Positions 1-9,169 of a DNA stretch of 53,154 nt are shown piece by piece; positions within the stretch are counted from its first letter, which is position 1, and every line of letters begins with the position of its first letter. Under the pieces are notes generated by a model that saw only the letters and a list, made by a program, of their open reading frames with translations, searched no databases and was not told the DNA's origin. A program made the position numbers and the translations under genes. The DNA comes from an uncultured Acetatifactor sp. (GTDB lineage Bacteria > Bacillota > Clostridia > Lachnospirales > Lachnospiraceae), in NCBI GenBank assembly GCA_910583845.1, contig CAJUAB010000029.1, positions 1 to 53,154 on the forward strand, read 5' to 3'.

Positions 1-425
1 GGCAGAAACTAAACCGATTAAAGGAACTGTCAAAAATGTATGCCCTCTTTGCGCCAATCCAAGCCACCTATAAGGAGAGCCAGTCACTCAAAGGATTTGC
101 GAAAATGAAATACGATAAGGAGCATAAGGACAGCTTATCGAAGTACCCCGAATTAAAGGAGCGTATGCAGAGCCTTTTACAGAATGGCGAGAAGATAACG
201 CCGAAACAGTGGAAAGTCGAAATACAGTCTTTGCAGTCCGAGTATGACAGTATCGGCAAGGAGCAGACCAAGACCGCTACAGAATTAGCATATGCGGAAG
301 TAATCGGCTACAACAAAAAGAACCTTGAAAGGGAACTTCAGAACGAGAGCCGACAGCATAACAGGCAACAGAACAAAACAAACGGAGGGAGGAAGAAATT
401 TAATGAAAATCTGATAGAAATATGA
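1..425 (+). CDS. Relaxase/mobilization protein, C-terminal end (5' partial)
   Basis: The reading frame is open from the window edge (first whole codon at 3) to the stop at 423-425, so only about the last 140 residues are visible. The first in-window ATG is at 36 but is internal. The fragment is highly charged and rich in Lys, Glu and Gln, with long helical stretches and a basic, Asn/Gln-rich tail, as in the C-terminal tails of relaxases from Tn4451/Tn1549-like integrative elements. No catalytic motif lies in the visible part. The call rests on the composition and on the serine recombinase 1 kb downstream, so it is an inference about family membership. The nicking domain would be upstream of the window. 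Confidence 0.6.
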   Translation, partial: QKLNRLKELSKMYALFAPIQATYKESQSLKGFAKMKYDKEHKDSLSKYPELKERMQSLLQNGEKITPKQWKVEIQSLQSEYDSIGKEQTKTATELAYAEVIGYNKKNLERELQNESRQHNRQQNKTNGGRKKFNENLIEI

Positions 426-481
426 GTGTGATTGTGGTATTCTATTAGCAGTACAAATCGGTGTTTGTGGAGGTATAAGAT

Positions 482-1018
482 ATGCGGGCGATTGTCATTA
501 GGCATGGCAAAGTGGATTTTCAATGGAAAAAATGGAGTACATCGGAACAGTTTAATAAAGACTGTCAAATGTATGATGAAGCACCGATTTATCTTTTGTT
601 GTCGAATGGTATCCGAATAAATTATCAGGATATTTATATCAGTACTTTGCAAAGAAGCAGGGATACCGCAAAGCAGCTATTTGGTGAAAGAGATTTTATT
701 CCCACAAAGTTGCTTGATGAAGTGCCGCTATGTGCAAGTATTATTTCAAATAAAAAGCTGCCGCTTATATTTTGGAATATTTCCGCACGTTTACAATGGT
801 TTTTTAATATTCACTCACAAAAAGAATGTAGGAAAGAAACTGTTTATCGTGCCGAACAATTTATAAATATGATAGCCGAAAAGGAAAAAGATTGTATCAT
901 TGTCACGCATGGATTTTTTATGCACACGCTCCTTAGCCAAATGAAGGAGCAAGCGTTTAAGATTAGTAACACCAAATTAAGCTATTCAAATGGTGAATTT
1001 GTTATTGCAGAACGATAA
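482..1018 (+). CDS. Histidine phosphatase (phosphoglycerate mutase) family protein
   Basis: This 178-residue protein begins with the phosphohistidine motif RHG (residues 7-9 of MRAIVIRHG). A TLQRSRDTA segment supplies the usual second arginine, and the late VTHGFF motif supplies the second catalytic histidine. This is the layout of the histidine phosphatase superfamily, whose members remove phosphate from small molecules or proteins; the substrate cannot be read here. It lies between the relaxase end and the serine recombinase, so it is probably cargo of the mobile element. Its AT-rich codon use differs from the GC-richer chromosome to the right. The start at 482 is the first ATG before RHG. 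Confidence 0.75.
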   Translation: MRAIVIRHGKVDFQWKKWSTSEQFNKDCQMYDEAPIYLLLSNGIRINYQDIYISTLQRSRDTAKQLFGERDFIPTKLLDEVPLCASIISNKKLPLIFWNISARLQWFFNIHSQKECRKETVYRAEQFINMIAEKEKDCIIVTHGFFMHTLLSQMKEQAFKISNTKLSYSNGEFVIAER

Positions 1019-1129
1019 ATTCCTATTTGCCTAAATAACCGTTACCACAATCACAACAAAATAGGTAACACAGCGTCAGAGCGTATAGAAAAATCTATGT
1101 GCTCTATTTTATTGTAAAGGAGCAGATTT

Positions 1130-1303
1130 ATGAGCAAGGACAGCAACACACGGCATAGAGCCACCCGACAGCACCCACCCACAAAAATCATCGTGGAAAG
1201 GCACTATGTAGGCACTGAAAAAATGGAAACGGTATTCAAGCGGATAGCCGAGGAACAGATAACAAAAAAGGTTAAGGAGATAGCGGCAAACAACGCAAAT
1301 TAG
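1130..1303 (+). CDS. Small conserved mobile-element protein (57 aa)
   Basis: This short ORF has a good ribosome site (AAGGAGCAG, 1116-1124) six bases before the ATG and encodes a charged 57-residue protein rich in Lys, Glu and Arg. It contains VERHYVG followed by a predicted helix ending in KEIAANNAN. Small proteins are often found directly upstream of the large serine recombinase in Tn4451-type elements (TnpW occupies that place), but I cannot confidently place this sequence in the TnpW family. It ends 72 bases before the recombinase and is probably co-transcribed with it. Confidence 0.6.
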   Translation: MSKDSNTRHRATRQHPPTKIIVERHYVGTEKMETVFKRIAEEQITKKVKEIAANNAN

Positions 1304-1375
1304 CACTGGAAACGGAAAAGGGAATATAGTATAATAGGAGTTAAGAGGAAGTCCCTTTTCATCAAGGAGGACAAA

Positions 1376-3013
1376 ATGAAAAGGGCAAAACTGAATAACG
1401 ACAAAATCACTGCTTTATATTGCAGGCTTTCCAAAGACGACGGCACGAACAACGAGAGCATGAGTATCAGCACACAGAAAACCATGCTGAAAGATTATGC
1501 AAAGCGCAACGGTTTTCTGAACTGCCAGTTCTACGTTGATGACGGTTACAGCGGTACAAACTACGACCGCCCCGCTTTCCGACAGCTTATCGAGGACATA
1601 CAGGACGGGGAAGTGTCAACGCTCATCACAAAAGACCTGTCACGTTTGGGGAGGAATTACCTTGAAACGGGTACATATATCGAGGTGTTTTTCCCCAACC
1701 ATAATGTACGTTACATTGCTATCAATGACGGCGTGGACTCCATAGACAACGCACAAATGGATATTACACCGTTCCGCAACATCATCAATGAAATGTACGC
1801 AAAGGACACGTCAAGGAAAATCAAGAGCGCACTCCACGCAAGGAAAATGCAGGGCAAGTATATGGCTACTACCGCCCCATTCGGTTATCAGAAAGACGAG
1901 AAAGACCATAACCACCTTGTCATTGATGAAGTGACCGCCCCCGTTGTGGAACTGATTTTCTCAATCGCCGAGGAGGGTGTGGGGCTTCACACTATCTGTA
2001 ACCGCTTGCGCAAGGCAAAGGTCATAAAGCCGAGTTTCTACAAAAAGGAAATGTTTGAGCGGTACACTGATGAGGAAAAGATGTATGACTGGGACACCGC
2101 TTATGTCAGCAAGATATTGCATGACCCCGTTTATGCAGGAAACCTTACCGTAGCGGAAAGACCGACCAAGACCATGCGTTCCAAGAAAAGACAGTATATC
2201 CCGTATGCGGAGCGTGAAGTTATCTATGGCACACATGAACCGATTATCGAGCAGAGCCGTTGGAACACCGTACAGAAGATTTTGGAGAGCAGACCGCCCG
2301 TTATCGGGGAAAGTTCAAGCGGATATGACAACATTTTCCGAGGGATTATCAAATGCGCCGATTGTGGGAGTGCCATGCTTGTCAAAGTCGAGCAGAAAAG
2401 AAAGCGGAACAACGTACTGGACAAGACTTTCTACTGCTGTACCAAATACCGCAAGTTTGGGAAAGAGGGCTGTTCATCACACACCATTGAGGCGAGGACG
2501 GTTCACGAAGTTGTGCTTGCGGACATTCAGAAACACGCAGGACAGGCACTGGCGGACAGGAAAGCTATGGTAACGGAGATTGCCGAGCGTCTTAATCTCC
2601 AACTGTCAGCGGATAAGGAACAGCAGAAAAAGGAACTAAGGCAATGTAAACAGCGAGTGTCGGAAATAGAAAACCTGTATGCCAAGCTGTACGAGGACTT
2701 GACAAGGGAACTGCTGACCGAAAAGCGTTTTCAGATGTTGTCGGCAAGGTATGACAGCGAGCAGGAAGAACTGACAGCCAAGATAAAGGAACTTGAAAAA
2801 AGTGCCATAGCGGACAAAGAACAGTTATCTTCCATTGAGCAGTTTGCGGAGCAGATAAGCGGTTATGCAGGAATAACGGAACTCAATTTTAAGATAATCA
2901 ATCAACTTATAGAAAAAATTCTTGTTTCTGAACCCGTAGAAGTTGACGGGCAGAAAATTCAACGACTTACTATCCATTACAAGTTCATAGGGGCATTGGA
3001 AACCCTTGAATAA
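1376..3013 (+). CDS. Large serine recombinase (TnpX-like integrase/excisionase)
   Basis: This 545-residue protein catalyses integration and excision of the mobile element. An N-terminal resolvase domain (about 10-155) has the catalytic serine in YCRLSKDD (Ser19), and the DLSRLGRN motif supplies conserved arginines. A recombinase domain follows (about 165-280). A zinc-ribbon-like part has CADC near residue 325, later followed by CC and GC cysteines. A coiled coil (about 400-480) and a C-terminal region resembling DUF4368 end the protein. AAGGAGGA sits just before the ATG. The gene is the last of the element, and the stop is followed within about 40 bases by GC-richer DNA with no element genes, as expected when the recombinase lies next to the element end. 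Confidence 0.93.
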   Translation: MKRAKLNNDKITALYCRLSKDDGTNNESMSISTQKTMLKDYAKRNGFLNCQFYVDDGYSGTNYDRPAFRQLIEDIQDGEVSTLITKDLSRLGRNYLETGTYIEVFFPNHNVRYIAINDGVDSIDNAQMDITPFRNIINEMYAKDTSRKIKSALHARKMQGKYMATTAPFGYQKDEKDHNHLVIDEVTAPVVELIFSIAEEGVGLHTICNRLRKAKVIKPSFYKKEMFERYTDEEKMYDWDTAYVSKILHDPVYAGNLTVAERPTKTMRSKKRQYIPYAEREVIYGTHEPIIEQSRWNTVQKILESRPPVIGESSSGYDNIFRGIIKCADCGSAMLVKVEQKRKRNNVLDKTFYCCTKYRKFGKEGCSSHTIEARTVHEVVLADIQKHAGQALADRKAMVTEIAERLNLQLSADKEQQKKELRQCKQRVSEIENLYAKLYEDLTRELLTEKRFQMLSARYDSEQEELTAKIKELEKSAIADKEQLSSIEQFAEQISGYAGITELNFKIINQLIEKILVSEPVEVDGQKIQRLTIHYKFIGALETLE

Positions 3014-3503
3014 TGGATATTTTCTAAGTCACTTATTCCAACTATCCAACAGATGAAGGGCGGGAAGGGCCGGAGTGAGAAGCATTTTTGCCGGGAGGAG
3101 GGGAGAGGATGCCTTCGCCGGAGGAGATCACCTTCCGTGCCCGGGCACAGAATCCTTTTTGCAGAAGCGCCGCCGCTGCCGCCCTCTAATATAATTCAAC
3201 AGTTTCCCTACAATGAAAATGTGCATAATTCCGAAAATGCAAAAGAGATATTGATTTTAGACGGGAAAACGAGTATGCTATAAATAACGTGCCCGTACAC
3301 ATCACTGCGTTGGATCAGGACCCGAAAGCGGGCAGGAAAAGACGGGCGGGGCCAGGACATGGGCTCCACGATAAAGCGGCATCGCAGGCACAGCGGGAGC
3401 CTGCCCCGGAGCGTATTTGAAAAAGTATTTCCGCGCGTCAGAAGGAAAGCATTTGTCAGACACGCTTTGGGGCAGACGCCGAATATGCAGAAAAGAGGTA
3501 AAT
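3014..3503. other. Intergenic stretch: probable element/chromosome junction and long xylB leader
   Basis: No convincing gene is present. The first 40 bases are AT-rich like the recombinase gene. From about 3053 the composition becomes GC-rich, so the right end of the integrative element probably lies around 3014-3055. No direct repeat or exact att core could be fixed, because the left end is outside the window. An ORF at 3053-3283 has no family resemblance and no ribosome site. A promoter lies at 3251-3279. The roughly 220-base leader between it and xylB contains a small GC-rich hairpin near 3382-3405 of unknown role. Confidence 0.5.
3251..3279 (+). promoter_or_regulatory. Sigma-A-type promoter for the xylB cluster
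   Basis: A -35 box TTGATT (3251-3256) and a -10 box TATGCT (3274-3279) are separated by exactly 17 bases. Transcription would start near 3286 and leave a leader of about 220 bases before xylB. Confidence 0.6.
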
Positions 3504-4973
3504 ATGTTGTACATCGGAATTGATTTAGGAACATCGGCGGTGAAGCTGCTGCTGATGGACGGCGAGGGAAAAATCCGGAATATTGTATCCCGGGAATACC
3601 CCATTTATTTTCCCAATCCGGGCTGGTCGGAGCAAAAGCCCGAGGACTGGTACGAGCAGACCATGATCGGCATCCGGGAGCTGCTTGCGGACGCGGACAA
3701 GAGCCAGGTGGCGGGCATCAGCTTCGGCGGACAGATGCACGGACTGGTAATCCTGGATGAGAAGGACAATGTGATCCGCCCCGCGCTTCTGTGGAACGAC
3801 GGGCGTACATACGAAGAGTGCGACTATCTGAACAATGTGATCGGCAAGGAGAAGCTGTCGGAGTATACGGCCAATATTTCCTTTACCGGCTTCACGGCTC
3901 CCAAGATCCTGTGGGTGAAAAACAAGGAGCCGGAGAATTTTGCCAGGATCGCGAAGATCATGCTGCCCAAGGATTACATAGCGTACAGACTCACCGGTGT
4001 ACACTGCACCGATGTGTCCGATGCCTCCGGCATGTTGATTTTTGACGTGAAAAATCGCAGATGGTCCAAAGAGATGTGCGAGATCTGCGGAATTACCGAG
4101 GATCAATTGGCCACCTGTTATGAGAGCTATGAGTCCGTGGGCTGCGTACTGCCCGATATAGCCGATCAGCTGGGCATCCCCCACACCGTAAAAGTGGCGG
4201 CGGGCGCAGGGGACAACGCCGCCGCCGCCGTGGGCACAGGTACCGTGGGCGACGGCATGTGCAATATTTCCCTGGGCACCAGCGGCACGATCTTCATTTC
4301 CTCCAGGAAGTTCGGCGTGGATAAGTACAACGCGCTCCACTCCTTTGCCCATGCGGACGGCAGCTATCATCTGATGGGCTGTATGCTCAGCGCGGCCAGC
4401 TGTAACAAATGGTGGATGGATGACATCATCGGCACAAAGGATTATGCGGCGGAGCAGAAGGCCATCGAAAAGCTGGGTGAGAACCATGTATATTTCCTGC
4501 CCTACCTGATGGGAGAGCGTTCTCCCCACAACAATCCCAATGCCAGAGGCACCTTCATCGGCATGACCATGGACACCACCAGGGCCGACATGACCCAGGC
4601 CGTGCTGGAGGGCGTGGCGTTCGCGCTCAGAGACTCCTTTGAGGTAGCCAAATCCCTGGGTATCCAGATCGAGCGCACCAAGATCTGCGGCGGCGGTGCC
4701 AAGAGCCCTCTGTGGAAGAAGATGATCGCCAACATTCTGAACCTGAAGGTGGACGTGATCGAGAGCGAGGAGGGCCCTTCTCTGGGCGGCGCCATGCTGG
4801 CGGCTGTGGCCTGCGGCGAGTATGCCAGCGTGGAGGAGGCTGCGGCAAAGATCGTGAAAGTGGTGGACACCGTGGAGCCCGATCCCGTGCTGGTGGCAAA
4901 ATATGACGAGCGCTACGCGCAGTTCAAGGAGATTTATCCGGCCTGCAAGCCCCTGTTTGAGATCATTAAGTAA
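3504..4973 (+). CDS. xylB: Xylulokinase (FGGY carbohydrate kinase)
   Basis: This 489-residue FGGY-family kinase phosphorylates D-xylulose, or a related ketopentulose, with ATP in the cytoplasm. The N-terminal phosphate-binding motif is GIDLGTSAVKLLLMD. Substrate-loop motifs are GQMHGL and WNDGRT, and GAGDN near residue 235 carries the likely catalytic aspartate. The C-terminal ATP-binding half has CGGGAKSPLW and GGAMLAA. The start at 3504 is chosen because AGAGGT lies 4 bases upstream and the protein then begins MLYIGIDLG, as the family does; a longer upstream frame has no support. It is followed by a DUF4867 gene and a fucose/arabinose-isomerase-like gene, so the true substrate may be the ketose made by that isomerase. 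Confidence 0.9.
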   Translation: MLYIGIDLGTSAVKLLLMDGEGKIRNIVSREYPIYFPNPGWSEQKPEDWYEQTMIGIRELLADADKSQVAGISFGGQMHGLVILDEKDNVIRPALLWNDGRTYEECDYLNNVIGKEKLSEYTANISFTGFTAPKILWVKNKEPENFARIAKIMLPKDYIAYRLTGVHCTDVSDASGMLIFDVKNRRWSKEMCEICGITEDQLATCYESYESVGCVLPDIADQLGIPHTVKVAAGAGDNAAAAVGTGTVGDGMCNISLGTSGTIFISSRKFGVDKYNALHSFAHADGSYHLMGCMLSAASCNKWWMDDIIGTKDYAAEQKAIEKLGENHVYFLPYLMGERSPHNNPNARGTFIGMTMDTTRADMTQAVLEGVAFALRDSFEVAKSLGIQIERTKICGGGAKSPLWKKMIANILNLKVDVIESEEGPSLGGAMLAAVACGEYASVEEAAAKIVKVVDTVEPDPVLVAKYDERYAQFKEIYPACKPLFEIIK

Positions 4974-5108
4974 ACCGGAGGCAGAGGACCATGACCGGGG
5001 AGATCAACAGCGGGAAGGGATCAGTTATGAAATATTAAGTGCGGAATAAGCAGAAATCTTGAAGATATGAGAGGAAAACATGCGCCCCTGGCGCAAAAGG
5101 AGGCTAAC

Positions 5109-5744
5109 ATGAAAATATTACCTGTAACAGATCCGGCTTTCCGCAAGTACGGAAGGCTTATCGAAAATGTGGACCTGACGGAGCTGGTGGAGGTGCTGGC
5201 CAAGCAGCCCGTGCCCGAGGGCGTGGTGTATGAGCCCGGCGTGGAGGCGCTGGAGGCCACTTCCGCCATGGAGGCCTTATCCAAAGTGGCATTTGGCGAG
5301 ATGCCCATCCAGATCGGCTACTGCAACGGCCACAACGAGCTGCTGAACGCGGTGGAGTATCACAGAAACAGCGAACTGAACATTGCCGCCACCGACGCGA
5401 TCCTACTTCTGGGCATGCAGCAGGACATTGAGGAGGGCTTTACCTATGACACCGCGAAGATGGAGGCCTTTCTGCTGCCGGCAGGCAAGGGTGTGGAAAT
5501 CTACGCGACCACCCTTCACTACGCGCCCTGCGGTGTGAACGGCGCGGGCTTCCAGGTGGCGATCGTGCTTCCGAAGGGAACCAATTATCCCCTTGCGAAT
5601 CCCCACGGCGCTGCGGCGGGAGCGCAGGGCGAGGACGCTCTGATCACCGCCGTGAATAAATGGCTCATCGGCCATGCCCAGGGCGGTCTGGACGCCGGAA
5701 GCCATATCGGTTTAAAGGGAAAGAACCTGAACGTGAATGAATGA
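5109..5744 (+). CDS. DUF4867 family protein
   Basis: This 211-residue cytoplasmic protein has no signal peptide or membrane segment. Its sequence (opening MKILPVTDPAFRKYGRL, then a beta-rich core with GYCNGHNELLNAVEYH) matches my recollection of the DUF4867 family, which has a cupin-like feel and no established function. AAAGGAGGC lies 4 bases before the ATG at 5109. It sits between xylulokinase and the isomerase-like gene, so a role in sugar isomerisation or ligand binding is plausible: GHNELL and H-rich turns could bind metal or sugar. That role is inference from context only. Confidence 0.75.
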   Translation: MKILPVTDPAFRKYGRLIENVDLTELVEVLAKQPVPEGVVYEPGVEALEATSAMEALSKVAFGEMPIQIGYCNGHNELLNAVEYHRNSELNIAATDAILLLGMQQDIEEGFTYDTAKMEAFLLPAGKGVEIYATTLHYAPCGVNGAGFQVAIVLPKGTNYPLANPHGAAAGAQGEDALITAVNKWLIGHAQGGLDAGSHIGLKGKNLNVNE

Positions 5745-5802
5745 GCGGCTGTGCTGTCTTCCGCGCAGGATCATATCCTGTGCAATTCAGCCGGTAAACG
5801 GC

Positions 5803-5831
5803 TTGAATGAGCGGGAGGAATGCGGTATAAT
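5803..5831 (+). promoter_or_regulatory. Promoter of the isomerase-like gene
   Basis: TTGAAT (5803-5808), a 17-base spacer and a perfect TATAAT (5826-5831). The start would be near 5838, about 120 bases before the gene, so the isomerase may be made separately from xylB. An 18-bp palindromic element (see the repeat at 5875-5892) lies in the leader. Confidence 0.65.
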
Positions 5832-5874
5832 AAAAACACAATCCGTATAGTGGGTCAGTGCAGGCTTTTAACAG

Positions 5875-5892
5875 TATGGATGGCCATCCGGC
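5875..5892. repeat. 18-bp palindrome-containing repeat, copy 1
   Basis: TATGGATGGCCATCCGGC occurs here and again, identical, at 52975-52992. The inner GGATGGCCATCC is a perfect 12-bp palindrome. Both copies are in intergenic leaders and both are followed within a few tens of bases by 'GGTCAT'. It could be a protein-binding site or a small dispersed repeat. Confidence 0.5.
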
Positions 5893-5957
5893 GCTGCGCC
5901 GGAAATAGGGTCATGGCGGCTGTTGAGGTAAAAATCATAATAATGGAGGAGAGTACA

Positions 5958-7442
5958 ATGAACAATTTACCCAAAGTAAAAATCGGTATCGTGGCCGTGA
6001 GCCGCGACTGCTTCCCCGAGAGTCTGTCCGTGAACAGGAGAAAGGCTCTGGTGGAGGCCTACAAGGCCAAGTACGACGAGACGGACATCTATGAGTGCCC
6101 GATCTGTATCGTGGAGAGCGAGATCCATATGGTGCAGGCTCTCGAAGATGTGAAGAAGAATGGCTGTAACGCTCTTTGCGTATATCTTGGCAACTTTGGT
6201 CCCGAGATTTCCGAGACCCTGCTGGCAAAGCATTTTGACGGCCCCTCCATCTTCGTGGCGGCCGCTGAAGAGAGCCAGGCCGACCTGATGGACGGCAGAG
6301 GCGACGCGTACTGTGGTATGCTGAACGCCAGCTACAACTTAAAGCTGCGTAATATCAAGGCTTATATCCCCGAGTACCCTGTGGGCACTGCCCAGGAGTG
6401 CGCCGACATGATCAATGAGTTTGTGCCCATCGCCAGAGCGATTGTGGGTCTTTCCGACTTGAAGATCATTTCCTTCGGCCCCAGACCTTTGAACTTCCTG
6501 GCCTGCAACGCGCCCATCAAACAGCTGTACAATCTGGGCGTGGAGATCGAGGAGAACTCCGAGCTGGATCTGTTCGAGGCGTTTAACAAGCATGCCGGAG
6601 ATGAGAGAATCCCTGCCAAGGTGGCGGAGATGGCCGAGGAGCTGGGCGCGGGCAACAAGAAGCCCGAAGTGCTGGAGAAGCTGGCGCAGTATGAACTGAC
6701 TCTGCTGGACTGGGTGGAGGCTCACAGAGGATACCGCAAGTATGTAGCCATCGCAGGTAAGTGCTGGCCCGCTTTCCAGACCCAGTTTGGCTTTGTTCCC
6801 TGCTATGTGAACAGCCGTCTCACAGGCATGGGCATTCCCGTGTCCTGCGAAGTGGATATCTATGGCTGCCTGTCCGAGTTTATCGGGACCTGCGTGAGCC
6901 AGGATGCCGTCACGCTGCTGGATATCAATAACTCCGTGCCTGCGGATATGTTCAAGGAATCCATCGAGGGCAAGTTCCCTTATTCTCATAAGGATACCTT
7001 TATGGGCTTTCACTGCGGCAATACCTGCTCCAAGAAGCTGGCGTTCTGCGAGATGAAGTATCAGAAGATCATGGCCAGGAATCTGCCCATCGAGGTTACC
7101 AACGGTACTCTGGAGGGCGATATCGCTCCCGGCGAGATCACTTTCTACCGTTTACAGTCCACTGCGGACTGCAAGCTGCGCGCGTACATAGCACAGGGCG
7201 AGGTGCTGAACGTACCTTCCAAGTCCTTCGGTTCCATCGGCGTGTTTGCCATCCCGGAGATGGGACGTTTCTATCGTCATGTGCTGATCGAGAAGAATTA
7301 TCCTCATCATGGCGCGGTTGCTTTCGGCCACTTTGGAAAGGCGCTCTATGAGGTATTCAAGTTCATCGGTGTACCTGTGGAGGATTTGAACTACAACCAG
7401 CCGAAGAGCCTGCCTTATCCCACGGAGAATCCTTTCTGCTGA
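5958..7442 (+). CDS. L-fucose/L-arabinose isomerase family protein
   Basis: This 494-residue cytoplasmic protein matches the L-fucose/L-arabinose isomerase superfamily. It has an N-terminal alpha/beta domain (MNNLPKVKIGIVAVSRDCFPES), a middle domain, and a C-terminal half with conserved acidic and histidine residues. CEVDIYG, LLDINN and GFHCGNTC are plausible metal ligands for an aldose-ketose isomerase that uses manganese. The family interconverts aldoses and ketoses; the exact sugar is not readable. The start at 5958 has AATGGAGGAGAG upstream. With xylulokinase and DUF4867 it forms a short pathway of isomerisation followed by phosphorylation. It ends just before a strong terminator. Confidence 0.85.
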   Translation: MNNLPKVKIGIVAVSRDCFPESLSVNRRKALVEAYKAKYDETDIYECPICIVESEIHMVQALEDVKKNGCNALCVYLGNFGPEISETLLAKHFDGPSIFVAAAEESQADLMDGRGDAYCGMLNASYNLKLRNIKAYIPEYPVGTAQECADMINEFVPIARAIVGLSDLKIISFGPRPLNFLACNAPIKQLYNLGVEIEENSELDLFEAFNKHAGDERIPAKVAEMAEELGAGNKKPEVLEKLAQYELTLLDWVEAHRGYRKYVAIAGKCWPAFQTQFGFVPCYVNSRLTGMGIPVSCEVDIYGCLSEFIGTCVSQDAVTLLDINNSVPADMFKESIEGKFPYSHKDTFMGFHCGNTCSKKLAFCEMKYQKIMARNLPIEVTNGTLEGDIAPGEITFYRLQSTADCKLRAYIAQGEVLNVPSKSFGSIGVFAIPEMGRFYRHVLIEKNYPHHGAVAFGHFGKALYEVFKFIGVPVEDLNYNQPKSLPYPTENPFC

Positions 7443-7463
7443 TTTGGAAGGCTAATACAGGGG

Positions 7464-7491
7464 GCGGAGACGTAAGTCTCCGCTCCTTTTT
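7464..7491 (+). terminator. Rho-independent terminator after the isomerase-like gene
   Basis: Stem GCGGAGAC/GTCTCCGC with loop GTAA, followed three bases later by five T residues. It closes the sugar cluster. Confidence 0.85.
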
Positions 7492-7560
7492 CAATGGATA
7501 ACGGCCCTGCGGGGCGCGGATTCTGTGTGGCTATGCCCGCGCGTATCCGGCGCACAGTGC

Positions 7561-7582
7561 TTTGTTCTGCAAAAAGAACAAA
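7561..7582. promoter_or_regulatory. Inverted repeat upstream of the MATE promoter
   Basis: TTTGTTCT and AGAACAAA form a perfect 8-bp dyad with a 6-base centre. It ends 17 bases before the -35 box of the MATE gene, so it may be an operator. No regulator gene is adjacent. Confidence 0.35.
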
Positions 7583-7599
7583 ACCGAATCAAAAACATA

Positions 7600-7628
7600 T
7601 TGCACATTGATCGGTCTGCGCCTATACT
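7600..7628 (+). promoter_or_regulatory. Promoter of the first MATE exporter gene
   Basis: TTGCAC (7600-7605), a 17-base spacer and TATACT (7623-7628). The start would be near 7635, about 80 bases before the ATG. Confidence 0.6.
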
Positions 7629-7712
7629 CTCTATTTGGAATTTCATTGTCCCTGCCGGTATCTATCCGGCAAAAGGACTTGTGCGCGAATGAATGAGAAG
7701 AGGTAGAGAGTT

Positions 7713-9098
7713 ATGGTCAAAGATATGACAAAGGGTTCGCCTATGAAGCTGATTCTGGGATTTTCCATCCCGCTTTTGTTCGGCTTTCTTTTCCAGCAGT
7801 TTTACAATCTGGTGGACACGGTGATTGTGGGCCGTTTTCTGGGGACAGACAATCTGGCGGCGGTGGGGGCCACTGGCTCGGTGAATTTTCTGATTATCGG
7901 TTTTTGCATGGGGATATGCAGCGGATTTTCCATTCCGGTCTCCCATAAATTCGGGGCGGGGGATCTGGCGGGGATGCGCCGGGTAGTGGCCAACTGCGTG
8001 TGGCTGACAGCGGGCTTCGCTCTGCTGATGACGGTGTTGACCACGGTGCTGTGCCGCGTTATTCTGGTGGCAATGAAAACCCCTGTCAACATACTGGACG
8101 CGGCGTACTCCTATATATGGGTGATTTTTCTGGGGATTCCCGTTACCTTCCTGTACAACATGACTTCCGGGGTAATCCGTGCCCTGGGGGACAGCAGGAC
8201 GCCGGTGATTTTCCTGGTTATGTCCTCCTTTTTGAATATCGGGCTGGATCTGTTCTTCATCGTCACCCTGCGCTGGGGAGTGCAGGGGGCGGCATGGGCC
8301 ACGGTGATATCGCAGGGGGTATCGGGTCTGAGCTGTCTGCTGTTTATGATCCGGAAATTTGAGATCCTGCGGATACAAAAGGAAGAGTGGACTCCCGACC
8401 GGCATCTGATGGGAACTCTGTGCGGCATGGGGGTTCCCATGGGATTGCAGTATTCCATCACCGCCATCGGCAGTGTAATCTTGCAGAGCGCCACCAATAC
8501 GCTGGGCTCCGACGCGGTGGCCGCGGTGACGGCGGCGGGAAAAATCAGCGGATTTCTGGCCTGTCCCTTTGATGCCATGGGTTCCACCATGGCCACATAC
8601 GGCGGGCAGAATGTGGGAGCCGGGAAGCTGGACCGCATTGGCCAGGGGCTGAAATCCTGCATTCTGCTGGGAGCAGGGTATTCGGTTATCGCACTGGGGA
8701 TCAGCACTCTTTTCGGACGGCCATTGGCAAAGCTGTTTCTGGATGCCTCCGAGGCGGCGATTATCGACAATGTAAAGCTGTTTCTGACGCTGGCTACCGT
8801 CTTTTATTTCCCCCTGGCCCTGGTCAACATTATCCGCTTTATGATACAGGGAGTGGGCTTTCCCTTTTTTGCCATTCTGGCGGGGGTATTTGAGATGGTG
8901 GCCAGAGCCCTGGCGGGTTTTGTGCTGGTGCCCCGGCTGGGCTTTGTGGGCTCCTGCCTGGGCAGCCCCATCGCCTGGGTTCTGGCGGACGCCTTTTTGA
9001 TTCCGGCATATTTCCATGTCAGAAAACGGCTTCGCCGGATGCGGGGCGGGGCGGAAACAGGAGGCCCCGGGGAGATCGGGGGCAACCAGGAGAAATAG
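7713..9098 (+). CDS. MATE family efflux transporter
   Basis: This 461-residue membrane protein is of the MATE family: twelve hydrophobic segments, the opening MTKGSPMKLILGFSIPLLFG, then FQQFYNLVDTVIVGRFLG, a hallmark of the NorM/DinF-like branch. Such proteins export cationic drugs or metabolites in exchange for sodium or protons. The C-terminus is a short basic cytoplasmic tail. AAGAGGTAGAG precedes the ATG. The gene stands alone between its own promoter and the diguanylate cyclase promoter. The substrate is unknown. Confidence 0.9.
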   Translation: MVKDMTKGSPMKLILGFSIPLLFGFLFQQFYNLVDTVIVGRFLGTDNLAAVGATGSVNFLIIGFCMGICSGFSIPVSHKFGAGDLAGMRRVVANCVWLTAGFALLMTVLTTVLCRVILVAMKTPVNILDAAYSYIWVIFLGIPVTFLYNMTSGVIRALGDSRTPVIFLVMSSFLNIGLDLFFIVTLRWGVQGAAWATVISQGVSGLSCLLFMIRKFEILRIQKEEWTPDRHLMGTLCGMGVPMGLQYSITAIGSVILQSATNTLGSDAVAAVTAAGKISGFLACPFDAMGSTMATYGGQNVGAGKLDRIGQGLKSCILLGAGYSVIALGISTLFGRPLAKLFLDASEAAIIDNVKLFLTLATVFYFPLALVNIIRFMIQGVGFPFFAILAGVFEMVARALAGFVLVPRLGFVGSCLGSPIAWVLADAFLIPAYFHVRKRLRRMRGGAETGGPGEIGGNQEK

Positions 9099-9099
9099 T

Positions 9100-9128
9100 T
9101 TGCTATTTGTCTGTTCATAAGATATAAT
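9100..9128 (+). promoter_or_regulatory. Promoter of the diguanylate cyclase gene
   Basis: TTGCTA (9100-9105), a 17-base spacer and a perfect TATAAT (9123-9128), starting right after the MATE stop codon. Confidence 0.65.
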
Positions 9129-9169
9129 TTATATTATGCTGCTCATGGGCAGAATTTATATAAAATCAC

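Noticed and set aside
7662..9017. 451-residue minus-strand ORF
   Set aside because: It is a shadow of the MATE gene; Gln/His-rich with no motif.
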